Source of the DNA: Paracoccaceae bacterium
Lineage (GTDB): Bacteria; Pseudomonadota; Alphaproteobacteria; Rhodobacterales; Rhodobacteraceae
Assembly: GCA_030697175.1 (NCBI GenBank)
Contig: JAUYQR010000005.1
Coordinates: forward strand, 1-64,000
Direction of reading: 5' to 3'
Length of the DNA: 64,000 bases
Of the stretch, positions 32,247 to 40,765 are shown piece by piece; the stretch's first letter is position 1, and every line of letters starts with the position of its first letter. Below the pieces are notes generated by a model, which was given only the letters and a program-made list of their open reading frames with translations, made no database searches and had not been told where the DNA came from. A program made the translations under genes and the position numbers.

Positions 32247-33410
32247 TCAGGCGTCGGGGGCGAGGCGGGCTGCCGTGACATCGGCCATCTGCGCCAGCTT
32301 GATCTGGACGAGGGCCGAGGCTTCGTCATAGACGCGCCATTCATCGACGATCCTGCCGTTCTTGTAGTGGAAGTGGGTGATGCCCATGATCTGCACCCGT
32401 TTGCCGGTGGGCGCACCGAGGTGATTGAGGATGCCGTAGCCGATGTGATGGCCTTCCATGATCCAGCGGACCGCGACCTTTTCGCCGCCCTCCTCGCACG
32501 GGGTGGAGCAGATGTGGTGGACGGTGAAGGCCGCGTCGGGGACGCTGCCGATCAGGCCGAGGGTCTGGTGGATGATCGCGGCATGGCCGTAAAGTTCGGC
32601 CATCAGCGGGCCGTGATACTGCGCGGTGGGCGCATAGACCCTGGCGATGGTGCCAAGCATCTTGCGGTTGAATACGTCGTGCAGCCAGCGCAGCGTGTGG
32701 CGTTCAAGATCGGTCGAGGCGATGGACAGGTCGGGCTCGGCCTCGGGCGGATACTGCCCGATCATGTGGCGATTTTCGCCAATATCCAGCGAAACCATGC
32801 CCTTGTCGAAGCTGGCCTTGGCGATGCGTTCGGCGTAGCCCTGCACGTCGATGCCAAGCTGTTGCAGGATGGCGGTGGTGTCGGCCACCACCCATTCGCG
32901 GTAGATCCTGTTTTCGTAGATCATGCAGTCGGCGATGGTGCGCGAGGTGAACATCCGCCCGGTGGCGGGGCCGAGGTGGCCGTTCTGGCTGTGCCGCCCG
33001 GTGCCGGTGACGAGGTGCGAGGTGTAGAACCCCTCGTTTTCGTTGCCTTTCCAGATCACATGGGTCGCCATGCCGCGCCGTTCGGGGAAGGAGACGAGGC
33101 GCTGGATCGTGTCACGGACCACTTCTTCGCGGGTGTAGAGCGTGCCGGTGGTGCCGTAGAGCACGCAGTTGTGGGTGTAGTGGCTGTAGATCAGGCCGAT
33201 GTCACGCTCGTCCCAGATCAGGTGGGTGCAGCGGGCGATGTAGTCGACGATGTCGGTGTAGATGGCGTCAAAGCCGCGCATGGCTTGCGTGCGCTTGCCG
33301 TTTGCCGGCGCGAGATCGGTGTAATCATGCCGCTCGACCTGGCGGACGCTGTCCGGGCGGGTGGGGGCAAGCTCGCTGCCCGACTTTGCGCCTTCGACTT
33401 CTTCTGCCAT
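32247..33410 (-). CDS. Protein with two SnoaL/NTF2-like domains
   Basis: A 387-residue cytoplasmic protein with two tandem NTF2-like halves (about 45-190 and 215-370). Both have the alpha+beta cone pattern with paired His/Trp/Tyr residues ('IWDERDIGLIYSHYTHNCVLYGTTG' and 'WLHDVFNRKMLGTIARVYAPTAQYHGPLMAELYG'). The second ends in the common SnoaL strand pair 'GITHFHYKNGRIVDEWRVYDE'. Such proteins are isomerases, cyclases or small-molecule binding proteins. The start at 33410 has GGGAGAAA upstream; longer frames are spurious. A LacI-type palindrome lies 81 bp upstream, which puts the gene in the island's regulon. Confidence 0.78.
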   Translation of the reverse strand: MAEEVEGAKSGSELAPTRPDSVRQVERHDYTDLAPANGKRTQAMRGFDAIYTDIVDYIARCTHLIWDERDIGLIYSHYTHNCVLYGTTGTLYTREEVVRDTIQRLVSFPERRGMATHVIWKGNENEGFYTSHLVTGTGRHSQNGHLGPATGRMFTSRTIADCMIYENRIYREWVVADTTAILQQLGIDVQGYAERIAKASFDKGMVSLDIGENRHMIGQYPPEAEPDLSIASTDLERHTLRWLHDVFNRKMLGTIARVYAPTAQYHGPLMAELYGHAAIIHQTLGLIGSVPDAAFTVHHICSTPCEEGGEKVAVRWIMEGHHIGYGILNHLGAPTGKRVQIMGITHFHYKNGRIVDEWRVYDEASALVQIKLAQMADVTAARLAPDA

Positions 33411-33490
33411 AGCGTTTCTCCCGATTCCGCTGGGCCGCGACCCTTGCACTGTGCCGGATCGTGGCTTCATTGCGCAAGGAGTGCCCGGTT

Positions 33491-33506
33491 TGGCATACGT
33501 ATGCAA
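33491..33506. promoter_or_regulatory. LacI-type operator D (TGGCATACGTATGCAA)
   Basis: Matches the consensus palindrome at 15 of 16 positions with a perfect core GCATACGTATGC. It lies in the 180-bp gap between the SnoaL-like gene (-) and mpg (+). I do not see a convincing -35/-10 pair here. Confidence 0.72.
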
Positions 33507-33590
33507 GACAAAACAGCCGTGGGGGCGAAAGTTGCCGTGAGGCGGGGCGAAAGGTAGGGTTGCGAGTGTGGCGAGGACGCGAGGGCAGCG

Positions 33591-34145
33591 ATGACGGCGG
33601 CGGCGTTTCGGGATCAGATCGCGGGGCTGGGGGCGGTTGATCTGGCGCGGCGGCTGATCGGCGCGCGGCTGGTGGTGCGGGGCGCGGGCGGCGTGGTGAT
33701 CGAGACCGAGGCCTATGGGCGCGATGATCCGGCGTCGCACAGCTTTGCCGGGCCGACGCGGCGCAATGCGGCGATGTTCGGGCCGGCGGGGCATGCCTAT
33801 GTCTACCGGTCGTATGGTATCCATCTGTGCCTGAACGTGGTGGCGCGGCCGGGCGAGGCGGTGCTGATCCGGGCGTTGTGGCCGGATGTGGGGCTGGACA
33901 TGATGCAGGAGCGGCGGCGCAGGCCGGAGCTTTGCAATGGGCCGGGGCGGTTGGCCGAGGCGCTGGGGATCAGGCCGGAGGATGATGGCGCAGCTTTTGA
34001 TGGCGGGGCGCTTGCGATCACTCTTGCCGCTGCGCTGCCCGATCTGTTGGTCGGGCCGCGGATCGGGATCAGCAAGGCGCAGGATGTGCCGTGGCGCTTT
34101 GGGTTGGCGGGGGCCAAGGGGCTGAGCCGGGCGTTTGCGCGCTAA
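33591..34145 (+). CDS. mpg: 3-methyladenine DNA glycosylase (AAG/Mpg family)
   Basis: A 184-residue base-excision repair enzyme that removes alkylated purines. Family marks are 'LARRLIGARLVV', 'GGVVIETEAYGRDDPASHSFAGPTRRNAAMFGPAGHAYVYRSYGIH' (catalytic Glu and the Tyr/His intercalation region), 'NGPGRLAEALGI' and 'GPRIGISKAQDVPWRF'. Its length is usual for bacterial members. The stop overlaps the Rieske gene stop by 4 nt in convergent orientation. It looks unrelated to the island around it. Confidence 0.95.
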   Translation: MTAAAFRDQIAGLGAVDLARRLIGARLVVRGAGGVVIETEAYGRDDPASHSFAGPTRRNAAMFGPAGHAYVYRSYGIHLCLNVVARPGEAVLIRALWPDVGLDMMQERRRRPELCNGPGRLAEALGIRPEDDGAAFDGGALAITLAAALPDLLVGPRIGISKAQDVPWRFGLAGAKGLSRAFAR

Positions 34146-35260
34146 AGTCGCAGACGGTCGACCACCCACACGCCCATCGCCTGCACCATGTCATCACGCC
34201 ACGACAGCGGGCCGGGCTTGTAAAGCGCCGAGCCGAGCGCGCGCTGCTGCTTTTCCAGGATGCCCACATCCTCTTTTGCGACGCGTTCCCAGCGGTCGTA
34301 ATAGGGTTCGGCGCGGGTGGCGAAATCGGGCAGCGTGAGGCGGCTTTCGGGGAAGCAGCCGCCAACCTCCAGACGTGTGCGGTTTTCTGCGATGGGGATG
34401 GTATTCAGCCACCAGAGGCAATCCTGTGCCACGGCGAATTGCACGGTGGGGAAGATGACGGTGAAGTAGGTGCCCATGCGGGCGTCGTCATCAAGGCCGG
34501 AGATGGGGTCGAAGGGTGGGATTTCATCGGTGAGGGTGGCGATGGAGCGGCCGGAGATGACCTGGATGGTGATCCAGTTGCCCTTGGTCGCCAGGGTGCG
34601 GGATTGCTGCGCGCCGACGGTGTTCTTGTGAACGATGCCGGTGTGGTAGGTTTCAACCGCGTTTTCGAGGATCAGTTTCCAGTTGCAGGCCACGTCCAGC
34701 GTAATCTTCCAGGTGCAGCGCATGTCGCCCAGCTTGTGGCTGGCCATCCGGTCGGGAAAATCGCCGAGGTGGTCCAGAAGGGTCGGGCCGTCCTTGGTGA
34801 AGCGCGCGAAGACGAAGCCCTCCCACTGGTCGAGGTCGAGCGCGACGAGGCCGTTTTCGACCTTGTCGAAGCCTTCGGCGTCTTTCATGTCGGGGCAGCC
34901 GTAGAGGCGACCGTCGTTCAGGTAGCTCCAGGCGTGGTAGGGGCAGGTGATGCGGCCGCCGACGTTGCCGGTGCCTTCCAGCAGGATCGAGCCGCGGTGG
35001 CGGCAGTAGTTGGCAAAGGCGCGCAGGTGGCCGTCGTTGCCGCGGATCAGAACGATGGGGCCGCCGGGCGTGTCGAAGGCGCGGTAGTCGCCGGGGTTCG
35101 GGAGTTCTTCGGCGCGGGTCAGGAAGAACCAGTGTTTCAGGAACAGGTTGTCGCGTTCCGCCTTGAAGATCGCGGGGTCGGTGTAGAACCCGGCGGGCAT
35201 CGAACGGGCGCGGTTCAGGGGTTGCAGGGCTGGTTCAAACTCGGTGCGGTCGAGACTCAT
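34142..35260 (-). CDS. Rieske (2Fe-2S) aromatic-ring-hydroxylating / N-demethylating oxygenase, alpha subunit
   Basis: A 372-residue oxygenase. The Rieske cluster motif is 'CRHRGS' ... 'CPYHAWSYLNDGRLYGCP' (about 87-120). The catalytic domain has the mononuclear iron region 'LDVACNWKLILENAVETYHTGIVHK' (Asn/Glu/His/His). The size and 'ENAVETYHTG' pattern resemble choline monooxygenase / GbcA / carnitine oxygenase types as well as ring hydroxylases. No reductase or ferredoxin gene is next to it, so it must use a partner encoded elsewhere. A poor match to the LacI palindrome occurs at 35318-35333. Confidence 0.88.
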   Translation of the reverse strand: MSLDRTEFEPALQPLNRARSMPAGFYTDPAIFKAERDNLFLKHWFFLTRAEELPNPGDYRAFDTPGGPIVLIRGNDGHLRAFANYCRHRGSILLEGTGNVGGRITCPYHAWSYLNDGRLYGCPDMKDAEGFDKVENGLVALDLDQWEGFVFARFTKDGPTLLDHLGDFPDRMASHKLGDMRCTWKITLDVACNWKLILENAVETYHTGIVHKNTVGAQQSRTLATKGNWITIQVISGRSIATLTDEIPPFDPISGLDDDARMGTYFTVIFPTVQFAVAQDCLWWLNTIPIAENRTRLEVGGCFPESRLTLPDFATRAEPYYDRWERVAKEDVGILEKQQRALGSALYKPGPLSWRDDMVQAMGVWVVDRLRL

Positions 35261-35404
35261 CTGCGGCTCCTTCGGTCGGGGGGAGTGTGCCGCCGACGCG
35301 CCCCGGCTGACAAGGCTTGGCATGCGTTTGGGCCGTGCAATTCGGCCCGTGCAAGGGTAGTCTTGGGGCAGGGCCTGATCCGGGCCGCAGCGAAGGAGAC
35401 GAGC

Positions 35405-35530
35405 ATGGCCAAGGGCATGAACAAGCGCAAGGAAGTGAAGAAGCCAAAGAAGGAGGCCGCGAAGCCTGCCGTTTCGGTGGCGTCGACCAATGCGAAGGTG
35501 ACGATTTCGTCAGGCAAGCCGAAGGACTGA
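35405..35530 (+). CDS. Small conserved basic protein (41 residues)
   Basis: The frame 'MAKGMNKRKEVKKPKKEA' continues for 41 residues with about 12 Lys/Arg and ends 'SSGKPKD'. GAAGGAG precedes the ATG by 6 nt. Short Lys-rich proteins that begin MAKGMNK are, as far as I recall, widespread in Proteobacteria without a known role. Nucleic-acid or ribosome association is only a guess from charge. It stands alone between two minus-strand genes. Confidence 0.68.
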   Translation: MAKGMNKRKEVKKPKKEAAKPAVSVASTNAKVTISSGKPKD

Positions 35531-35533
35531 CCG

Positions 35534-35866
35534 TCACGCCTTGCGCGAGGCGGCCAGCACCAGAAAGCCGCCCGCAAGGCACCAGTTCTTGACGAAGATC
35601 GACATTTGCCAACCGTCTTCGGGCCGGAAGTGGAAGCTGCTGGTTGCAGCACAGTAGGCGGCGGCGATCAGGGCTGCCGCGCGCACCGTGGGCGGCCAGA
35701 TCAGGCCCACCGCAAGAGCCGTGTTCAGGGCAAGCGCGGGCCAGATCAGCCAGACCGGCGCGCCGATCCCGGCAAGCAGGCCTTGCGCAGCGGCGGGGGC
35801 AAGCGCCTTTTGCACGGCCCCGGCGGAGAACAGCGTGGCCAGAAGGATGCGTCCGATCAGGTCCAT
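35534..35866 (-). CDS. DoxX-like small membrane protein
   Basis: A 110-residue protein with four predicted helices. 'IGRILLATLFSAGAVQKALAP' is the DoxX first helix, and 'WPALALNTALAVGLIWPPTVRAAALI' and a C-terminal 'NWCLAGGFLVLAA' follow. DoxX-family proteins are inner-membrane proteins linked in some species to redox or thiol stress. It lies downstream of putR in the same direction with a 52-bp gap. Role unknown. Confidence 0.8.
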   Translation of the reverse strand: MDLIGRILLATLFSAGAVQKALAPAAAQGLLAGIGAPVWLIWPALALNTALAVGLIWPPTVRAAALIAAAYCAATSSFHFRPEDGWQMSIFVKNWCLAGGFLVLAASRKA

Positions 35867-35918
35867 GCGTGTCTCCCTTTACGGGATATACGGGGCGGGG
35901 TTGGCGGAAGTTGCAGGG

Positions 35919-36371
35919 TCAGAACACCTCCTTCACCGCCTCCATCGCGACGTAGGTGGAGGTCGAGGCGACGTGGGGCAGGGCCGAGATCACCTCGCCC
36001 AGCACGCGGCGGTAGGACTGGATATCGGCGGTGCGCACCTTCAGGAGGTAATCGAAGGAGGAGGCCATCATGTGGCATTGCTCCACCTCGGGCACGGACA
36101 GCACGGCCTTGTTGAAGGCTTGCAGCGCGGCTTCGCGGGTGTCGCTGAGCCGCACCTCGACAAAGGCGACATGGGCCTGGCCCATGCGGATCGGGTCGAT
36201 GATGGCGCGGTAGCCGGTGATCACGCCCGCCTCTTCCAGCCGTTTCAGGCGGGCCTGGGTGGGCGATTTCGACAGGCCGATGCGGCGGGCCAGTTCGACG
36301 GCGGCGATGCGGCCTTCGGTGGCCAGCACGCGCAAGATCGCAAGGTCGAAGCGGTCGAGGTCATTTGCCAT
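35919..36371 (-). CDS. putR: Lrp/AsnC-family regulator of proline catabolism (PutR)
   Basis: A 150-residue regulator with HTH (about 5-50, 'DLDRFDLAILRVLATEGRIAAVELARRIGLSKSPTQARLKRLEEAGVITGY') and a RAM/AsnC ligand domain (about 65-145). Divergent from putA across about 100 bp, the standard putR/putA layout in Rhodobacteraceae and Rhizobiales. It probably activates putA in response to proline. The start at 36371 gives the canonical N-terminus. Confidence 0.92.
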   Translation of the reverse strand: MANDLDRFDLAILRVLATEGRIAAVELARRIGLSKSPTQARLKRLEEAGVITGYRAIIDPIRMGQAHVAFVEVRLSDTREAALQAFNKAVLSVPEVEQCHMMASSFDYLLKVRTADIQSYRRVLGEVISALPHVASTSTYVAMEAVKEVF

Positions 36372-36473
36372 GTGTTTCCCCGGATTTTGCATCACTTGGC
36401 CCGCATATCACGGATCAATCGGGAAAACAGCCCGCGCGACAGGGTGTATGCTGGGCCAAAGAGGAGAGCCCCC

Positions 36474-39400
36474 ATGCCGCGCGATCACCACGACACAGCC
36501 TGGTCCGTCATCGAAGCGGGCAGTCTTGCCGACGAGGCCACGCTGGTGCGCCGCCTGATCGGCGAGGCGGGGCTGGATGCAGAGGCGCGGGCGCGCATCA
36601 CGGCGTCGGGGGCTGACCTCGTGCGGCGCATCCGGGGCAGCGCCAAGCCGGGGCTGATGGAGGTGTTTCTGGCGGAATACGGGCTTTCGACGGATGAGGG
36701 CATCGCGCTGATGTGTCTGGCCGAGGCGCTGCTCAGGGTGCCGGACGCCGAGACGATGGATGCGCTGATCGAAGACAAGATCGCGCCGTCGGATTGGGGG
36801 CGGCATCTGGGCCGCTCCGCCTCGAGCCTCGTCAACGCGTCGACCTGGGCCTTGATGCTGACCGGCAAGGTGCTGGACGACCGCGAGCCGGGTATTGCCG
36901 GCCACCTGCGCGCCGCCGTGAAACGGCTGGGCGAGCCGGTGATCCGCACCGCAGTGTCGCGCGCGATGAAGGAGATGGGGCGCAACTTCGTTCTGGGCGA
37001 GACGATCGACAAGGCGATGGACCGGGCGCGGGAACTGGAAGGCAAGGGCTATACCTACAGCTACGACATGCTGGGCGAGGCGGCGCGGACCGAGGCCGAC
37101 GCGCGGCGCTATCACCTGAGCTATTCCAAGGCGATCACCGCCATCGCCGGCGCCGCACGGGGCAACGACATTCGCCAGAACCCCGGGATTTCGGTCAAAC
37201 TCTCGGCGCTGCATCCGCGCTATGAGGTGGCAAAGCGCGCCCGGGTGATGGAGGAATTGGTGCCCCGCGTCCGTGCGCTGGCAGGGTTGGCGCGGGCGGC
37301 GGGCCTTGGCTTCAACATCGACGCCGAGGAAGCGGACCGGCTGGCGCTGTCGCTGGAGGTGATCGAGGCGGTGCTGTCGGAACCGTCGCTGGCCGGGTGG
37401 GACGGGTTTGGCGTGGTGGTGCAGGCCTACGGGCGGCGGGCGGGCGCGGTGATCGACTGGCTTTATGCGCTCAGCCAACGGCTGGACCGGCGGATCATGG
37501 TGCGGCTGGTGAAGGGCGCCTATTGGGACGCCGAGGTGAAGCGGGCGCAGGTTCTGGGGCTGGAAAGTTTCCCGGTGTTCACCCGCAAGCAGGCGACCGA
37601 TGTCAGTTACATTGCCAACGCGCGGAAGTTGCTGGGGATGACCGACCGCATCTATCCGCAGTTCGCCACCCACAACGCGCACACGGTCGCGGCGATCCTC
37701 GACATGGGCAGCGACCCGATGGCGTATGAGTTTCAGCGCCTGCATGGCATGGGCGAACGGCTGCATGACATCGTGCTGACCGACCGTGGCACGCGCTGCC
37801 GGATCTATGCCCCGGTCGGCGCGCACCGGGATCTGCTGGCCTATCTGGTGCGCCGCCTGTTGGAGAACGGCGCCAACTCCAGCTTCGTCAACCAGATCGT
37901 CAACGAGGAGGTGGCGCCGGAAACCGTCGCCGCCTGCCCGGTGACGGCGATGGAGGCGATGGAGCCGGTTGCCTCGCCTGCCTTGCCCGCGGGGCCGGAG
38001 CTGTTTGGCGCGCGGCGCAATTCGAAGGGCTGGGATCTGACCGACGCGGCTGATCTTGCCCGGATCGAAGCCGCCCGTGCGCCCCATGCCGACGCGCTGT
38101 TCGACGCCGCCCCGCGTCTGGCCGGGCGCGTGGCCGGCGGCCCGCGTCTGACGGTGACGAACCCGGCAACGGGCGCACCGGTGGGCCATGTGCTGACGGC
38201 GGCCCTGCCGGATGTCGATACCGCGCTGCGCCTTGCCGAACCCTGGGCCGCGACCCCGGCGATCCGCAAGACAGTGCTGTTGAAGGCCGCCGATCTCTAT
38301 GAGGAAAGCTTTGGTCCGATCTTCGCGCTGCTGGCGCGCGAGGCGGGCAAGACGCTTGCCGACGCGGTATCGGAACTGCGCGAGGCGGTGGATTTCCTGC
38401 GCTATTACGCCCACGGCGCCGAAGGCCTTGCCAACCCGGCGCGGGGTGTATTCGCCTGTATCTCGCCGTGGAACTTCCCGCTGGCAATCTTCACGGGCCA
38501 GATCGCGGCGGCTTTGGCGGCCGGCAACGCTGTCGTCGCCAAGCCCGCCGAGCAGACCCCGCTGATCGCCACGCTGGCGGTCGACCTGATGCTGCGCGCC
38601 GGGGTGCCCGCCACGGCGCTGCAACTGCTGCCCGGTGATGGAACGGTCGGGGCCGCGATCACCCGTGATCCGCGCATCGCAGGGGTGGCCTTCACCGGAT
38701 CGACCGACACCGCGCTTTTGATCCGCACGGCGATGGCGGTCCACGCCAACCCAACCGCGCCGCTGATTGCCGAAACGGGTGGGCTGAATGCGATGCTGGT
38801 GGATTCGACCGCGCTGCCCGAACAGGCGGTGCGCGACATTCTGGCGGCGGCGTTCCAGTCCGCCGGGCAACGCTGTTCGGCGCTGCGCTGCCTTTATGTG
38901 CAGGAAGACGTCGCCGATACCGTCACCGACATGCTGTTTGGCGCGATGGACGACCTCAGCCTCGGCGACCCGTGGCACCTGACGACCGACGTGGGCCCGG
39001 TGATCGACGCCGAGGCGCAGGCGGGCATTCGCGACTATATCGAGGCGGCACGGCGCGAGGGCCGGGTGTTGAAGGAACTGGCGGCACCGCAGGGTGGCAC
39101 CTTCATCGGGCCGACCGTGCTTTCGGTCAGCGGGATCAGCGCCATGCCGCGCGAAATCTTCGGGCCGGTGCTGCACATCGCCACCTTCAAGGCATCGCAG
39201 ATCGCCTCGGCGATCGATGCGGTCAACGCTACCGGATACGGTCTGACGTTCGGGCTGCACACGCGCATCGACGACCGGGTGCAAAGCATCGTCGACCGGC
39301 TTCAGGTCGGCAACGCCTATGTCAACCGCAACCAGATCGGTGCGGTGGTGGGCAGCCAGCCCTTTGGCGGCGAGGGGCTGTCGGGCACCGGGCCAAAGGC

Positions 39401-39914
39401 GGGCGGGCCGGAGTATCTGCACCGTTTCACCCGCGCCGCCGCCCCGACCACCGAGGCCGACGGCACCGCCGTGACCGAGGCCGAGGCTGCAAGCGCGCTT
39501 GCAGCCCCGCAGCCAAAGCTGGCCCATCGCAGCGTCAACCTGCCGGGGCCAACGGGCGAGTCCAACCGCCTGACCCTGACCGCCCGCGCGCCCCTGCTGT
39601 GCCTTGGCCCCGGCCGTGCCGCAGCGCGCCAACAGGCCGAGGCGGTCCGCGCCCTTGGCGGGTACGCGGTGGACGCGACGGGCCTCGACCCTGCGGCGCT
39701 GGCGCGGCTCAAGGGGTTTTCCGGCGCGATCTGGTGGGGCGATGCTGCGGTCGCACGCGCCTGTGCCGAGGCTCTTGCCAGCCGGTCAGGCCCGATCCTG
39801 CCCCTGATCGGCGACGTGCCGGATGCCGGACATGCGGTTCTCGAACGCCACCTCTGCATCGACACCACTGCCTCCGGTGGCAACGCACAGCTTCTGGCCG
39901 AGGTCGGTGCCTGA
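36474..39914 (+). CDS. putA: Bifunctional proline dehydrogenase / delta-1-pyrroline-5-carboxylate dehydrogenase PutA
   Basis: A 1146-residue enzyme oxidising proline to glutamate. N-terminal arm (about 1-130); FAD-dependent PRODH barrel (about 160-460, 'RLVKGAYWDAEVKRAQ', 'YAPVGAHRDLLAYLVRRLLENGANSSFV'); ALDH domain (about 540-980) with 'ISPWNFPLAIFTGQIAAALAAGN', general base Glu in 'IAETGGLNAM' and catalytic Cys in 'SAGQRCSALRCLYV'. A C-terminal ALDH-like extension follows (about 1000-1146). There is no ribbon-helix-helix domain, so regulation is left to PutR. GAGGAG precedes the ATG; the long upstream frame is spurious. Confidence 0.96.
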   Translation: MPRDHHDTAWSVIEAGSLADEATLVRRLIGEAGLDAEARARITASGADLVRRIRGSAKPGLMEVFLAEYGLSTDEGIALMCLAEALLRVPDAETMDALIEDKIAPSDWGRHLGRSASSLVNASTWALMLTGKVLDDREPGIAGHLRAAVKRLGEPVIRTAVSRAMKEMGRNFVLGETIDKAMDRARELEGKGYTYSYDMLGEAARTEADARRYHLSYSKAITAIAGAARGNDIRQNPGISVKLSALHPRYEVAKRARVMEELVPRVRALAGLARAAGLGFNIDAEEADRLALSLEVIEAVLSEPSLAGWDGFGVVVQAYGRRAGAVIDWLYALSQRLDRRIMVRLVKGAYWDAEVKRAQVLGLESFPVFTRKQATDVSYIANARKLLGMTDRIYPQFATHNAHTVAAILDMGSDPMAYEFQRLHGMGERLHDIVLTDRGTRCRIYAPVGAHRDLLAYLVRRLLENGANSSFVNQIVNEEVAPETVAACPVTAMEAMEPVASPALPAGPELFGARRNSKGWDLTDAADLARIEAARAPHADALFDAAPRLAGRVAGGPRLTVTNPATGAPVGHVLTAALPDVDTALRLAEPWAATPAIRKTVLLKAADLYEESFGPIFALLAREAGKTLADAVSELREAVDFLRYYAHGAEGLANPARGVFACISPWNFPLAIFTGQIAAALAAGNAVVAKPAEQTPLIATLAVDLMLRAGVPATALQLLPGDGTVGAAITRDPRIAGVAFTGSTDTALLIRTAMAVHANPTAPLIAETGGLNAMLVDSTALPEQAVRDILAAAFQSAGQRCSALRCLYVQEDVADTVTDMLFGAMDDLSLGDPWHLTTDVGPVIDAEAQAGIRDYIEAARREGRVLKELAAPQGGTFIGPTVLSVSGISAMPREIFGPVLHIATFKASQIASAIDAVNATGYGLTFGLHTRIDDRVQSIVDRLQVGNAYVNRNQIGAVVGSQPFGGEGLSGTGPKAGGPEYLHRFTRAAAPTTEADGTAVTEAEAASALAAPQPKLAHRSVNLPGPTGESNRLTLTARAPLLCLGPGRAAARQQAEAVRALGGYAVDATGLDPAALARLKGFSGAIWWGDAAVARACAEALASRSGPILPLIGDVPDAGHAVLERHLCIDTTASGGNAQLLAEVGA

Positions 39915-39947
39915 TCTTCCCCTTTGCAAAAATATCCTCGGGGGGTG

Positions 39948-39974
39948 AAGGGGGGCAGACAGCCCCCCTTTTCC
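39948..39974 (+). terminator. Terminator of putA
   Basis: A 9-bp stem (AAGGGGGGC / GCCCCCCTT) with an AGACA loop, followed by TTCC. It starts 33 bp after the putA stop. Confidence 0.7.
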
Positions 39975-40014
39975 GACGCTTGACGCTTTCGCGTGGATCG
40001 GAAACTCTGCCCCC

Positions 40015-40764
40015 ATGTTTCCGATCCGCGACCACAACCCCTCGGGCCGCCTGCCCTTCATCACGCTGGCGCTGATCGCGGTCAACGTCATCGTGTTTCT
40101 TGGCTATTTCCCGTCGATGTCCGAAAACCAGCTTGGCTGGTTCTTCCAGACCTGGGGTCTGGTGCCGGGGCGGCTGATGGCAGGGCAGGGATACGAGACG
40201 CTGGTGACCTCGATGTTCCTGCATGGCGGCTGGATGCACCTGATCGGTAACATGCTGTTTCTCTACATCTTTGGCGACAACCTTGAAGAGGAGATGGGCC
40301 ATTTCGGCTTTCTGCTGTTTTACCTCGCTTCGGGTTTGGCGGCAGCGGGGTTGCAGATGGCGGCCGACTTCGCCTCGCCGATCCCGATGGTGGGGGCTTC
40401 GGGCGCGATTGCCGGGGTGATGGGCGGCTATCTTCTGCTGTTCCCCAGGGCCAAGGTCGATGTGCTGTTCATCTTCCTGATCTTCTTTCGCATCTTTGCG
40501 ATCCCGGCGTGGATCGTGCTGGGGCTGTGGCTCGGCGTTCAGGTGCTGTCTGGCGTGATCACCCCGACCGATGCCGGCGGCGTGGCCTATTGGGCGCATG
40601 CCGGCGGGTTTGTCGGGGGGCTGGTGTTGACCATCCCGGCGTGGCTGCGGCGCGGGGCGGCGGGTTATTGGCGCAAGACCCAAGGCCACCCGCCCCACGC
40701 CGAGACCGAGTTCACGGCGGCGCGGTCCAACATTCCGCTGGTGCCGCGCCGCCGCCAGCCGTGA
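40015..40764 (+). CDS. Rhomboid-family intramembrane serine protease
   Basis: A 249-residue protein with six or more helices. Rhomboid marks are 'HGGWMHLIGNMLFLYIFGDNLEEEMG' (Trp-Arg-like L1 loop and HxxxN region), catalytic Ser in 'GASGAIAGVMGGYLL' and catalytic His in 'WAHAGGFVGGLVL'. It cleaves membrane proteins; its substrate is not known. It converges on the inositol monophosphatase gene. Confidence 0.93.
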   Translation: MFPIRDHNPSGRLPFITLALIAVNVIVFLGYFPSMSENQLGWFFQTWGLVPGRLMAGQGYETLVTSMFLHGGWMHLIGNMLFLYIFGDNLEEEMGHFGFLLFYLASGLAAAGLQMAADFASPIPMVGASGAIAGVMGGYLLLFPRAKVDVLFIFLIFFRIFAIPAWIVLGLWLGVQVLSGVITPTDAGGVAYWAHAGGFVGGLVLTIPAWLRRGAAGYWRKTQGHPPHAETEFTAARSNIPLVPRRRQP

Positions 40765-40765
40765 T

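Noticed and set aside
36408-39632. Open frame of over 1000 codons on the minus strand, opposite putA
   Set aside because: It is an antisense shadow typical of high-GC DNA: its composition is Arg/His/Gln/Pro-rich, no family is recognisable, and putA on the other strand has complete catalytic motifs.
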